DNA from: a virus
Direction: 5' to 3' (one strand)
Length of the DNA: 40,591 nucleotides
IMG/VR virus record: IMGVR_UViG_3300033145_000251
Location: 1 to 40,591 of that record
The position numbers and the translations under genes were made by a program. The notes beneath the pieces are model-generated. The model saw only the letters and a list, made by a program, of their open reading frames with translations. It made no database searches and was not told the origin of the DNA. Below, piece after piece: positions 22,188 to 30,637 of this stretch; the stretch's first letter is position 1; every line of letters starts with the position of its first letter.

Positions 22188-22391
22188 CTAATTCCTATCT
22201 AACAGTTTCATAAATCCCTTGTTCTGTTCTATAATCTTTTCAATATAGGTTTTTTCTCCTCGCATATTGTATAAATATAAGCAAACTTCATCTAAACAAA
22301 ATGCAGTATACCCATCATCGATTTCAAACAGATCAGATACTTTTTGATTATTTTCTTTTGCTACTATTACGATTCTTCTTAAACTCTTCAA
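22188..22391 (-). CDS. Tail assembly chaperone, second frame (67 aa)
   Basis: This frame lies between the first chaperone and the tape measure and overlaps the former by 44 bases in another frame. Its only early start is TTG without a good ribosome site. An A6 tract (22392-22397) stands exactly at the beginning of the overlap, and slippage of +1 or −2 there would fuse the two frames. This copies the gpG/gpGT arrangement of lambda and many siphoviruses. The fusion protein would carry these residues as the tape-measure-binding part. Confidence 0.75.
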   Translation of the reverse strand: MKSLRRIVIVAKENNQKVSDLFEIDDGYTAFCLDEVCLYLYNMRGEKTYIEKIIEQNKGFMKLLDRN

Positions 22392-22764
22392 TTTTTTCTC
22401 TGAGTTTAGAAAAGGGTAATAATGCCAGAACCCCCGTCTGGGTATAATTAAATATCAGAGTTAGCTGGTCATCAGTTAAATGGTCTTTTACCTGTTCATA
22501 ACTAGGATCGACCAGCGCACTCTCTGCCACAATATGCAGGATATCCCCATATTGCAGGATATCCCCGGTCTTTTCACCCTCAAATATTTTCTGCGCAGTC
22601 GCAAGCAGGGTATTCGGTATCGTGCCATTCTTGCACAATGTCAATAGCGATGGTCTCCTTAACCTTGCTGTAAACGGATGCTTCTCATCAAATGGGGGAA
22701 GTTCTATAACCTCACCTTTCTTGAGATTCTCTAAATCTCCGATAGAAGTTATTTTCTCTTTCAC
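22348..22764 (-). CDS. Tail assembly chaperone, first frame (138 aa)
   Basis: A small protein between major tail protein and tape measure, helical in its second half, with the segment RLRRPSLLTLCKNGTIPN typical of such chaperones in Gram-positive siphoviruses. It would coat the tape measure before tail tube assembly. It starts with GTG, preceded by AAGGAG. Its end is basic (KKNRNSSKRK) and lies in the overlap with the second frame. Confidence 0.8.
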   Translation of the reverse strand: MKEKITSIGDLENLKKGEVIELPPFDEKHPFTARLRRPSLLTLCKNGTIPNTLLATAQKIFEGEKTGDILQYGDILHIVAESALVDPSYEQVKDHLTDDQLTLIFNYTQTGVLALLPFSKLREKIEEFKKNRNSSKRK

Positions 22765-22785
22765 TTTTTACTCCTTATATATTTT

Positions 22786-23355
22786 TTATACTATTGATTC
22801 TACTTCTTCATAGCCGATTGCAGGTAGTATTGGACTGTCAGATTCATTGTTTCTTGCCTCGATAGAATATGCAGGTTTCCCAAATACCTTATCAGCATTA
22901 GTATCAGTTGACCTTTTACCCTTACAGAATGGCATTGTAAACAGGATGAAACCGTCCTGTATGCTTCCCCTGTCGCTCTCGACATAATTTGCTACCCATA
23001 TAAGCATACTAAATGGATATGCTTCTTCAGCATCAGATATTGGGGATGACCATTGACCATCTGCATCTGAACTACCGCCACAGATAGTGCCATCTACTTC
23101 GTTCATTAGTGCTGCAAATACGACATCAAAATCTACTCCGATAAACTTATCATCCTCGTTTATCAGAGCTTTGATATCATCTCCGCCCCTCTGAACCTGT
23201 TCCTCGCCATCTATATAGATAAAACTATATCCCACACTTTGCGGATTAGTAATATCATAAGTAGTTGCCGATGGGTCTTCTGCTCCTGAGGCAAGCAGAT
23301 TTACAAGTCTTATCTGCCTTACTCCGTATAAATAATTTCTGGTTGCTGTAGCCAT
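22786..23355 (-). CDS. Major tail protein (189 aa)
   Basis: The length, the position before the tail chaperones and the beta-rich sequence fit a siphovirus tail tube protein. AAGGAG precedes the ATG. It is preceded by a terminator-like hairpin that may tune its level. No Ig-like extra domain is present. The role is to form the stacked hexameric rings of the tail tube. Confidence 0.85.
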   Translation of the reverse strand: MATATRNYLYGVRQIRLVNLLASGAEDPSATTYDITNPQSVGYSFIYIDGEEQVQRGGDDIKALINEDDKFIGVDFDVVFAALMNEVDGTICGGSSDADGQWSSPISDAEEAYPFSMLIWVANYVESDRGSIQDGFILFTMPFCKGKRSTDTNADKVFGKPAYSIEARNNESDSPILPAIGYEEVESIV

Positions 23356-23387
23356 TTTATTACTCCTTTTCTTGTTTGCGTTTGATA

Positions 23388-23416
23388 TATAAAAAAAGAC
23401 ACCTGAAAAGATATCT
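23388..23416 (-). terminator. Terminator-like hairpin before the major tail gene
   Basis: On the minus strand a 7-bp stem (23410-23416 with 23397-23403, two G-U pairs) closes a loop of six and is followed by seven U. It lies inside the late operon, between the tail terminator gene and the major tail gene. It may cause partial termination or serve as the 5' hairpin of a processed transcript. Confidence 0.6.
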
Positions 23417-23442
23417 TTAATCCTTGAAATATTTAATTTATC

Positions 23443-23820
23443 TTATTTCCTTGCGCCTCCTATGTCGAAATCCATTCTTTTTGAAAATAGATTCCTCACA
23501 TCATCGTGAAAATCTTCCAGGACTTTTATAAACTCCGGGGTAAACTGGTCTCCCCCGCTTGTAGTAAGTGTTACATTGTGCAACTTCTCCTTGACTGATA
23601 TAACCAGGGTGTCCAGTGATATAAAACTTGATGGACTGGCATATATAAATATTGAGAACGGCCAGATAGACGCTTGCCTGTTATCAAGTGCCGGATCCTC
23701 CCCCATCATTTTTATAACCGCATAAGGGGTATCTGAATTTTCCGGGGCAGTGAATGGTTGATATACCCGGTTCTCAAAACTTGCTATTGTTATAAGTTGT
23801 GTATAAATTGCTTTCCTCAA
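23443..23820 (-). CDS. Tail terminator-like protein (125 aa)
   Basis: The position before the major tail protein, the size and the pattern (RVYQPFTAPENSDTPYAVIK, then a beta-alpha core) fit the DUF3168/gp17-type tail completion proteins that cap the tube. The start is a TTG overlapping the upstream TGA (TTGA), a weak start that suggests coupled translation. Confidence 0.7.
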   Translation of the reverse strand: MRKAIYTQLITIASFENRVYQPFTAPENSDTPYAVIKMMGEDPALDNRQASIWPFSIFIYASPSSFISLDTLVISVKEKLHNVTLTTSGGDQFTPEFIKVLEDFHDDVRNLFSKRMDFDIGGARK

Positions 23821-24158
23821 AACTTAGCCCCCATTATTTGCTTTACTCTATTAAGAAATTCACCCCTAAGTGAGTTAAGGGTTGGCTCAAGTACGGCATA
23901 TTTTCCATCTCTGGCAAGCTCTAATGCCGGCCCGTACAAAACCCTATGGCCATGCTCGATAATCCCCTGCGTACCTTTCCATTGAAATTTACCATATAAT
24001 CCTTGTTCGGCATGGTGTGTATGATTCTTCCACGGGTGATTAGCTTTAGACTTTCTGGCTGCATCTGCTGCAGTTATCATTCCAACACCCTGAACCCCGG
24101 CCATTTTTTTATCACGCCACCTGTCAAGATTGCCTAATACTTTCCCTAATCCTGCCAT
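23817..24158 (-). CDS. HK97 gp10-like head-tail joining protein (113 aa)
   Basis: The pattern of an N-terminal helix, a central segment with NHPWKNHTHHAEQGLYGK, then GIIEHGHRVLYGPALELARDGKY (in part) is that of HK97 gp10-like proteins, which sit at the head-tail joint. It overlaps genes on both sides by a few bases. GGAGC precedes the ATG. Confidence 0.75.
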   Translation of the reverse strand: MAGLGKVLGNLDRWRDKKMAGVQGVGMITAADAARKSKANHPWKNHTHHAEQGLYGKFQWKGTQGIIEHGHRVLYGPALELARDGKYAVLEPTLNSLRGEFLNRVKQIMGAKF

Positions 24159-24532
24159 TAGAGTTGCTCCAATTCTAATTCCTTAAATACAATTTCATCT
24201 TTTGTTTTCATGTTTATTACGTCAAATACCCGCCAGTTTTTGCTATCATGTGTAAATTTATCCTCATTGGTTGCGCTCTTTTTTAGAATATCTGCATCAT
24301 ATTTTGCCACTGCTTTTGTAATTCTAATAGAATGATATCCACCATCATCTATAACCAGTAGCCGGGTACGTTTAGAATAAATCCTTATATCCTGGCTGTC
24401 TAGATCTTCTGTAGAATCAGTCCAGCCACCGCCACCATCACTAACTTTGGAAGTCCGGGTAATAACAATAGAAGCTGGGTTTTGTGCTATTATGTTAGAT
24501 TGCTGGTTACGAATACTTGTTACCAGACTCAT
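24158..24532 (-). CDS. Head closure protein (124 aa)
   Basis: A small beta-rich protein located between the connector and the gp10-like gene, where head closure (stopper) proteins lie. Residues 20-45 include ASIVITRTSKVSDGGGGW, typical of these beta-barrel proteins. It starts in a TAATG overlap with the previous stop, with GGAG eight bases away. Confidence 0.7.
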   Translation of the reverse strand: MSLVTSIRNQQSNIIAQNPASIVITRTSKVSDGGGGWTDSTEDLDSQDIRIYSKRTRLLVIDDGGYHSIRITKAVAKYDADILKKSATNEDKFTHDSKNWRVFDVINMKTKDEIVFKELELEQL

Positions 24533-25017
24533 TATTCACGCTCCATCTCGTTGGAATCTGACGGTCTTAAATCCCAGTATTTGCCAATGCAATATTCTTT
24601 GTTTTCTTTATCCTGTGGAATTGTCTCATCACCAAGTCCTACCGCACCGCTAAATGTAGCCTTTGCCGATCTTATAAGCCAGATATCGGAGGCTGTCTTA
24701 TATAGATTATAATAATTAGCTTTGATATAAACCGCTAAAGGGTCTGGTTCTTCATCAAAAGTATATATCCCATTTATATCATCAGACTCATAATCTCCCT
24801 CATCTATCGGAGTATCTGTCGCACTATCAAGAACCACATTATCAAGATACCTGTAGGGGCATAACCATACCAAATAATCATCGGTTTCAGCAGTCAGGGA
24901 ATAATCATCAAGGGTTCCCCTGTATTTATTTAAATAGCGATTTAACTCTGTATCGGTAAAATCTGTACTGCCGGAATCTTCTATTAACATTCTAAGTTCA
25001 TCGAGTAGCTGGGACAT
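24532..25017 (-). CDS. Head-tail connector/adaptor protein (161 aa)
   Basis: The N-terminal helices (LLDELRMLIEDSGSTDFTD, ELNRYLNKYR) and a middle tryptophan-rich segment fit connector proteins that bind the portal ring. It is the first morphogenesis gene after the glycosyltransferase block, although such genes normally follow the capsid directly. GGGAGG lies ten bases from the ATG. Confidence 0.75.
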   Translation of the reverse strand: MSQLLDELRMLIEDSGSTDFTDTELNRYLNKYRGTLDDYSLTAETDDYLVWLCPYRYLDNVVLDSATDTPIDEGDYESDDINGIYTFDEEPDPLAVYIKANYYNLYKTASDIWLIRSAKATFSGAVGLGDETIPQDKENKEYCIGKYWDLRPSDSNEMERE

Positions 25018-25627
25018 TTATCTTTGCCTCCCTTGCCTTTAAAGTTTTATAATATATTTTTTTATCAATCTTTCGTTTATCATTGCGCAGATCATTCCTA
25101 TGTAGGAGTTCAAATTCAGTAATTTTCTGGCTTGTATAATCCCCTACACGGTCAAGATTTGCAAACACTTTGCCGTCTGCGTCCAGTATCAGGCTATGTT
25201 TACCCCAGTAATGCAGTCCGTCCCTGTAGCGGAAAAATCTATTAGTGCGCCTGTGTCGTTTCCTATCTCCATATTCCCCTATCTGTATTATGCCAATATC
25301 TGCCTCCAGTTTAGGAATATTCCCGGTAAGCATTTCATCTGCGTCAAGGTTCAAACAGATGTCCCCATTCTTTAGATATGCCAGATAAACATTTCTCTTA
25401 GCAACCTCATCGAGCCTCTCTACAGAACGGAAGGTTATCTCGTAATCTCCCGCAATGTTACCAATATACTCGACAGTTCCATCTGCTGATATTTCATACT
25501 TACCGGGAAAGTCTCTGTATTTGCCATCAATAATCACTATCCTATCCACTTTGTCCTTTACAGAGTCTATGCAATTTTCAATAGTCTCAATATCGTTATA
25601 TGTTATTATTGTCGCTACGAGTGCCAA
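24998..25627 (-). CDS. Family 2-like glycosyltransferase (209 aa)
   Basis: ATIITYNDIETIENCIDSV at the start is the nucleotide-sugar-binding strand and helix of a GT-A fold, and LNLDADEML (about residues 92-100) carries the DxD-type metal site. At 209 aa it is a minimal catalytic domain without membrane spans. The start is TTG, eight bases after GGAGGG, inside the end of the upstream gene. It closes the glycosyltransferase block and overlaps the connector gene by 20 bases. Confidence 0.8.
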   Translation of the reverse strand: MALVATIITYNDIETIENCIDSVKDKVDRIVIIDGKYRDFPGKYEISADGTVEYIGNIAGDYEITFRSVERLDEVAKRNVYLAYLKNGDICLNLDADEMLTGNIPKLEADIGIIQIGEYGDRKRHRRTNRFFRYRDGLHYWGKHSLILDADGKVFANLDRVGDYTSQKITEFELLHRNDLRNDKRKIDKKIYYKTLKAREAKINVPATR

Positions 25628-26145
25628 TATGCCATCCCTCCGATTCGTTCAGCTCCAATTTCTTCTATGAGCTGGCTAACCTTTGGAAAATCAACAGGAT
25701 CAGCGTCATGGAAAAATACCCTACCGCAACTTTTTACCAGTTCAAAATCAGACTTTACTTCTATATAATCGTGATGTGTCGAATCAATAAAAGCAAAATC
25801 AAAATCAATATCTTTAAGCACTTTTTTTATATCTTTTGCATCAGGGTTATTTGGCATTCTGTCCTCAAAATTCCTTGAGCCTACTCGTGGCTTTATAAGA
25901 TGAAAATAAACATTGTTAAGGTTTAAATCTTTCCAAACTTTATTTCTACCGGGATAATCTATAATATCAAATGTATGCACTTCTTCTGCAAACTTTGCCA
26001 TATAAGCAGCAGATATGCCGAGATATGTTCCTATCTCTACAATACATTTTATATCCCTATTCTTAAAAAACTCCCTAAATTCCTTATCAATTATTGCTGA
26101 ATGCCCTGACATATTATTGCTTCTGGCATATTTTAATGCACCCAT
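25615..26145 (-). CDS. SAM-dependent methyltransferase, likely sugar or small-molecule (176 aa)
   Basis: IVEIGTYLGISAAYMAKFA (about 35-53) is the SAM-binding motif I of a Rossmann methyltransferase, and FDFAFIDSTHHDYIEVKSDF followed by FFHDAD fits the Methyltransf_24 type. Members act on sugars and other small substrates. The start is the Met six bases after AAAGG. It lies within the glycosyltransferase block, so O-methylation of a glycan is the likely task. Confidence 0.8.
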   Translation of the reverse strand: MGALKYARSNNMSGHSAIIDKEFREFFKNRDIKCIVEIGTYLGISAAYMAKFAEEVHTFDIIDYPGRNKVWKDLNLNNVYFHLIKPRVGSRNFEDRMPNNPDAKDIKKVLKDIDFDFAFIDSTHHDYIEVKSDFELVKSCGRVFFHDADPVDFPKVSQLIEEIGAERIGGMAYWHS

Positions 26146-26157
26146 AATCATCCTTTA

Positions 26158-27054
26158 CTAACCGATATTATTGATTAAATTCTCTAATTGCTTTGCTATT
26201 ATCCTACTATCATAATATTGTTCTGCTATATCCAAACCATTCTCTGCTGTTTTCTGTCTGTACCTGGTATCTGATAGTAATTCCTTGCTTTTAGTATAGA
26301 AATTACCCTCAACACACGGGATTCCCAGCGCCCAGCTTTTGACAGTTTTATTATTAGATTTATAACTATTTTCAGGATGTGGGTTTATAGTTATATCTGC
26401 TTTCAATATTTCATCATTTATTGTAGTAATGTCCCATATTTTATATTCTGTCTTAAAACTAAATGGCTCTATTTCTTTACCGCCATGTTCATGCACTATT
26501 ACAAAATCAAAATCTATTTTCTTGTAAAGCTTTTCCAGATCATCTCTCGCTATATTTATTAGTGGAATATTAAATTTAGATCCATGCCATAGAATAATAT
26601 ATTTGTCTTTGACAGTATGTCTTTTTATCCTATCGTGCAACTCTAAGTCTATGCTGTCTGCAATAACTCTTGTATTGCTGAATCCAGGATACGTCTCTAA
26701 AAACATTTCACAGAGCCTGTCGGTACAGAATATTAAAAGGTCAGCTAATCCTATTATGGCCTCAAAATCTTCCTTGCTGTCATTTGTTACAGGAAAGTAA
26801 ACTCCTGGATAATCCTTATGCCATACAGGGTCCGTCAAATCAAATATTACAATCTTCCCAGCCTTTTTTAATTCCCTGGCAAATTCAACATCACCAGTCT
26901 TGTATCTTTTCTGAAATATTACCGCATCGCAATCTTTTAAATCATCTGTATTATTTGATGCTATGGCATTTTCAATGTACTTTGCGATAAAATCTACCCT
27001 GATTCTTGTACTTGGTGATACTATACTTCCATGTTTTAAAAACCCTGTTTTCAT
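26158..27054 (-). CDS. Glycosyltransferase, GT4-like (298 aa)
   Basis: The protein has a two-domain GT-B look: an N-terminal part with TRIRVDFIAKYIE and LKDCDAVIFQKRY, and a C-terminal part with IILWHGSKFN and KTVKSWALGIPCVEGNFY, the donor-binding site region. The start is the ATG overlapping the upstream TGA. It probably transfers a sugar in the same pathway as its neighbours. Substrate unknown. Confidence 0.75.
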   Translation of the reverse strand: MKTGFLKHGSIVSPSTRIRVDFIAKYIENAIASNNTDDLKDCDAVIFQKRYKTGDVEFARELKKAGKIVIFDLTDPVWHKDYPGVYFPVTNDSKEDFEAIIGLADLLIFCTDRLCEMFLETYPGFSNTRVIADSIDLELHDRIKRHTVKDKYIILWHGSKFNIPLINIARDDLEKLYKKIDFDFVIVHEHGGKEIEPFSFKTEYKIWDITTINDEILKADITINPHPENSYKSNNKTVKSWALGIPCVEGNFYTKSKELLSDTRYRQKTAENGLDIAEQYYDSRIIAKQLENLINNIG

Positions 27055-27902
27055 ATTATTTCTTCCACTAATTTCCAAAATTTATTCTCCGAGTGAGCCA
27101 TTCTCTTTATCTCCTCATAATCATTAAAATCAATATCCTCATGTAATATACCGATATTATTATTTACAATCAGATCACAACCGCACAAAAGCCCTTCAAA
27201 TACACTCCGCCCAGATGGCTCTATCCAGTTAGGTACTGCCATCAAATATTCTGCTTTTCGTAAATACTCAGCAAATATTTCTTGTTTTACTTCACCTATT
27301 ATTTCCATATTATCAGGTGTATTGGTATTATCATGTTCTTTAAAAATACCAAACATTTTAAAATCCAGCTGTGGATTATCTTTAACATACGGCAATACAT
27401 TTTTAGTAAAACCTTTATTGACTGGAGTATCATGTCCTGTCCAGACAACCATATTAGCAATCTTGTTCTTGCCTATATAAAATAGATCTGTATCAATAGG
27501 ACTTATTACATAATTGCTTTTTGGTATTGTATGTCCTATTTTATTGGTACATACCTGCAAATGTTTTTTCGACATAAATAGATTAAGCAAACTCTTATCA
27601 AATATATCGGGGAACCTCTTATTATTTAGGAATGCTCCTGTTACCCAATAATCATGCTCCATTCTCATATATCTTTTGTTATCTATAATGTTTCTTAAAA
27701 ACTCTGTCTTAAAATTCCTTATATTATGTAGTGAATATAAATCATATTCTCCATTGTCTTTTATGCCCGGTGTCAGCATATCGATATTATACCCTCTTTT
27801 TATACCCTCTTTTATAAGGGTATCATTAGTATATTGCGCCCCACCTGCCTTATAGGTTTTTACGGTATAATCAGCTACCCATGCTATTTTTTTTCTTTTC
27901 AA
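27051..27902 (-). CDS. Glycosyltransferase, GT4-like (283 aa)
   Basis: VADYTVKTYKAGGAQYTNDTL at the start is the acceptor-side Gly-rich loop of GT4 enzymes, and EPSGRSVFEGLLCGCDLIVN near residue 230 is the E-x7-E donor motif. The start codon is TTG with AGGA upstream; it overlaps the preceding gene by 32 bases. Part of the virion or cell-surface sugar block. Confidence 0.8.
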   Translation of the reverse strand: MKRKKIAWVADYTVKTYKAGGAQYTNDTLIKEGIKRGYNIDMLTPGIKDNGEYDLYSLHNIRNFKTEFLRNIIDNKRYMRMEHDYWVTGAFLNNKRFPDIFDKSLLNLFMSKKHLQVCTNKIGHTIPKSNYVISPIDTDLFYIGKNKIANMVVWTGHDTPVNKGFTKNVLPYVKDNPQLDFKMFGIFKEHDNTNTPDNMEIIGEVKQEIFAEYLRKAEYLMAVPNWIEPSGRSVFEGLLCGCDLIVNNNIGILHEDIDFNDYEEIKRMAHSENKFWKLVEEII

Positions 27903-28509
27903 TTAGTTTCCTATTCTTTGTTAATAAACTATTTATATCTTTTAGTGTCTGGTGTCCAAAGTGATGAACATAAGAATTAGTTACCCAATATGGCATATAT
28001 TTATTAATTTTCATTCTATAGATAAGTTCATCTTCTTCATAGTTTCCAAGTCCAAAATCTTCATCAAATATCCCGACCTCATCCAGTATAGACTTTTTAG
28101 TCAGCATACAAAATCCATATATATCAGTCTGTATTATCCTCTGTCTAAGTGTGGAAGCATAATCATCTATCTCTTTCTGGCCCCACTTAAAGCGTTTATT
28201 CATTATTTTAGTATTACACTGCATACCTTTACTGTAGCAAGTCGAGGGTCCAACTATTCCGCAATCTTTTATATCGAATGCACCTATTAAATTATCAAGC
28301 CAACACTGCGACACTAAAGTATCATCATTTAAAAAACAGATATACTCGCCTTTTGCCTGTTCTATCCCTCTATTGCAAGCCCACGAAAAACCCTTATAGT
28401 CATTAGTTATTACTATAATCTCAAAATCATCAGTATATTTATTTACACTGTCTATGCAACCCCTTAAATACTTACTTTTAACTGTAGGTATAATTATGCT
28501 GGTTTTCAT
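27871..28509 (-). CDS. Family 2 glycosyltransferase (212 aa)
   Basis: SIIIPTVKSKYLRGCIDSV opens the GT-A fold; CFLNDDT (about 58-64) is the metal site and NYEEDELIYRM (about 160-170) the ED motif with the catalytic base. There are no membrane spans, so it is a soluble enzyme. The sequence is close in layout to the next gene upstream, and the two probably arose by duplication. Confidence 0.85.
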   Translation of the reverse strand: MKTSIIIPTVKSKYLRGCIDSVNKYTDDFEIIVITNDYKGFSWACNRGIEQAKGEYICFLNDDTLVSQCWLDNLIGAFDIKDCGIVGPSTCYSKGMQCNTKIMNKRFKWGQKEIDDYASTLRQRIIQTDIYGFCMLTKKSILDEVGIFDEDFGLGNYEEDELIYRMKINKYMPYWVTNSYVHHFGHQTLKDINSLLTKNRKLIEKKKNSMGS

Positions 28510-29306
28510 GTTTTTATTACTTCATCTACAACTACATCATTATCTATAAATTTATATTCGTAATCTGTATCCTGCCGTTTCCTGAAGTCAAGCCTTGCCT
28601 TAATATTGTATCCCGGTTGGGACATACACATTTCCTGCCATGATATATTTCCAAAGTGATGTACATAACAACCTGTGCTTAAATAGCTTTCATACCCGGC
28701 AAGTTTCTTAGCTCTCCATAAAAATTCAACTTCCTCTTCATTACCAAGTTTCCATTTATGCCAGTCAAAAACTCCAATCTTGTCTATAACTTCACTTTTA
28801 ACTAAAAAGCAAAATCCTATAATCGAACAAATATTATAATCTTCTTTTATGCTGACGATTTTTGAAAAGATATCAATTTGTTCATCAGATACCATAAAAC
28901 GTCTTTGGAACATCACTCTTACTTGCTGACCATTCGAACCTGCAAAAGATGTAAAAGGACCTGTTATGCCAGCATCTTTTTTATAATCAAAACATCGTTT
29001 TAATAATTTAAGCCAATTTGGGGTTACAACTGCATCTGAATTTAAAAACATTAGTAAATCACATTTTGCTATCTTAATGCCCTGGTCTATTCCGTAAGGA
29101 TAACCCATATTTTCCTTATTATAAATTATGGTAATACCCTTCAAACCCTTAACATATTTTACTACCTTATTGTTCGATCCATTCAGTACAATTATCAGCT
29201 CATAATTATCTGTATTCCTGAATATACTATCGACACATCTTTTCAAATAATCACATTCATCTATCACCAGGACTATTATGCTTACTTTTTTATCTTCCCA
29301 CTTCAT
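28506..29306 (-). CDS. Family 2 glycosyltransferase (266 aa)
   Basis: VSIIVLVIDECDYLKRCVDSI gives the GT-A start, MFLNSDAV (about 86-93) the metal site and GNEEEVEFLWRA (about 188-199) the catalytic acid motif. TGCYVHHFG is shared with the NSYVHHFG of the next enzyme. The ATG overlaps the upstream TGA. A relative of rhamnosyl or similar transferases by pattern, but the sugar cannot be named. Confidence 0.85.
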   Translation of the reverse strand: MKWEDKKVSIIVLVIDECDYLKRCVDSIFRNTDNYELIIVLNGSNNKVVKYVKGLKGITIIYNKENMGYPYGIDQGIKIAKCDLLMFLNSDAVVTPNWLKLLKRCFDYKKDAGITGPFTSFAGSNGQQVRVMFQRRFMVSDEQIDIFSKIVSIKEDYNICSIIGFCFLVKSEVIDKIGVFDWHKWKLGNEEEVEFLWRAKKLAGYESYLSTGCYVHHFGNISWQEMCMSQPGYNIKARLDFRKRQDTDYEYKFIDNDVVVDEVIKT

Positions 29307-30352
29307 ATACCCAAAACCTTTTTAAAGTATCTAATATGCCATTTCCTATAATTATCCCAATTATAGGGTGCTATAATTTTCATCTTTTGTTTTCTTGTAT
29401 TCTGTTTTTTCATAAAGAAGCTAAGAAGATCATCATAGTCTTTAAAGCAATAATCATCTTTAGTCTTTATGGTATGAAAAAATCCTATATCCATTGACAC
29501 TATAGGAATACCCGCATAATAAGCATTAAGCATATCCATCGGGCCACCCTCTATTGTTGACGGTGAAAGGTAATAATCTATTGTATTTAAAAAATAATTA
29601 TAATCATTGATAATTTCAACATCAGCACCGCCATCAATAAATTGCTTCCCTAAACTATGGATATACGAGCTATCCCCATAAAGAATAAATTTAAAGATAT
29701 CACTATCTAATTCTCTTGTTAGTTGCTTAAATTCTCCGTTGCCCTTTCGGCCAGTTTGGAAGTTTGGTTTTCCTGCCCATCCTATTTTAATCTTTTTCCT
29801 ATAATCAATAGAAACCCCGATTCCTTCCGATACATCAATCTTAGTTTTAGGGATTCCCCTTTTTAAAAGTTCAGTCTTTCCATGTTTTGACATACAAGTA
29901 AATTTATCAGCCCACTTTAGGACTTTACTTTCTTTTCCATAGTTGAGTTTCCTCTGTTCAAAGTGCGTAAATAAAATAATATCCAATTTTGTCTTAGGTA
30001 AATCAAATAGACTGGGTTTTTCATTTGTCCAATTTACATAATAATTTATATCTGCCTTACTATCTGGTTTTATACCTGTTGTAAATAAAATATCCTTATC
30101 AGTAAGTCTGGCAAGTTCATCGCCAAATCTTTGCATTATCCAATTATCCCGGACGTCTCTTATATGGACGTGTTTTTTCTTATTTCTGACAAACCTAATT
30201 ATTTTAATTTCAGATTTATTACTACCTAGATAATGTGCAATACCATTATTTATCCATCTCTGTGCAATCTTATCCGGAATGTCTATTTTATCACCAGGAC
30301 ATAAAGCTTTCGTTTCCCAGCTTGTTACTGTGTTCAATATTACATCAGTCAT
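29303..30352 (-). CDS. Glycosyltransferase fused to a phage capsid-neighbour module (349 aa)
   Basis: Residues 1-45 (SWETKALCPGDKIDIPDK then IAQRWINNGIAHYLG) repeat the module of the small protein encoded just upstream. Residues 50-349 form a GT-B-like transferase, with IKIGWAGKPNFQTGRKGNGE and a C-terminal PSTIEGGPMDMLNAYYAGIP donor motif. Such a fusion ties an enzyme to a virion-associated module. The start is the ATG seven bases after GGGAG, overlapping the upstream stop by eight bases. Confidence 0.75.
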   Translation of the reverse strand: MTDVILNTVTSWETKALCPGDKIDIPDKIAQRWINNGIAHYLGSNKSEIKIIRFVRNKKKHVHIRDVRDNWIMQRFGDELARLTDKDILFTTGIKPDSKADINYYVNWTNEKPSLFDLPKTKLDIILFTHFEQRKLNYGKESKVLKWADKFTCMSKHGKTELLKRGIPKTKIDVSEGIGVSIDYRKKIKIGWAGKPNFQTGRKGNGEFKQLTRELDSDIFKFILYGDSSYIHSLGKQFIDGGADVEIINDYNYFLNTIDYYLSPSTIEGGPMDMLNAYYAGIPIVSMDIGFFHTIKTKDDYCFKDYDDLLSFFMKKQNTRKQKMKIIAPYNWDNYRKWHIRYFKKVLGI

Positions 30353-30569
30353 TCCAACTCCCAAACTTGCTTTTTTTCTTTCTTGGTTTGCGCTTCTTAA
30401 CAACTTTTACTTTAGGTTTTATTTCTATGCCATCAAATAATAGTTCAGCTTCAATCACTCCTTTTTTCTCTACCGGAGCATAATGTGCTTTCCCTTTATT
30501 AATCAACCTGCTCGCCACCTTTTCAGATACTTCCTGGACTTCATCGGTTTCATTTATAACTATTTTCAT
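30345..30569 (-). CDS. Small capsid-neighbour protein with basic tail (74 aa)
   Basis: The first 40 residues (VINETDEVQEVSEKVASRLI, then KGKAHYAP) form a small domain often found in short phage proteins beside the capsid gene. The last third is very basic (KVKVVKKRKPRKKKSK) and could bind DNA. The start is the Met after AGGAAGGAG; an upstream frame would run through the hairpin that follows the capsid gene. Confidence 0.7.
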   Translation of the reverse strand: MKIVINETDEVQEVSEKVASRLINKGKAHYAPVEKKGVIEAELLFDGIEIKPKVKVVKKRKPRKKKSKFGSWND

Positions 30570-30593
30570 AAATACTCCTTCCTGCAAATCATT

Positions 30594-30614
30594 GAGCGGG
30601 ACTTTCACCCGCTC
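30594..30614 (-). promoter_or_regulatory. Strong hairpin after the major capsid gene
   Basis: GAGCGGG and CCCGCTC pair perfectly over seven GC-rich bases with a 7-base loop. No U-run follows on the minus strand, so it is probably not a terminator. In this place it may stabilise the 3' end of the abundant capsid message or mark a processing site. Confidence 0.6.
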
Positions 30615-30637
30615 GTTTCGGGAGGGAAAACTATATT

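Noticed and set aside
30594-30614. Hairpin after the capsid gene as a terminator
   Set aside because: The stem is strong but is followed by AATGATTTGC rather than a U-run on the minus strand.
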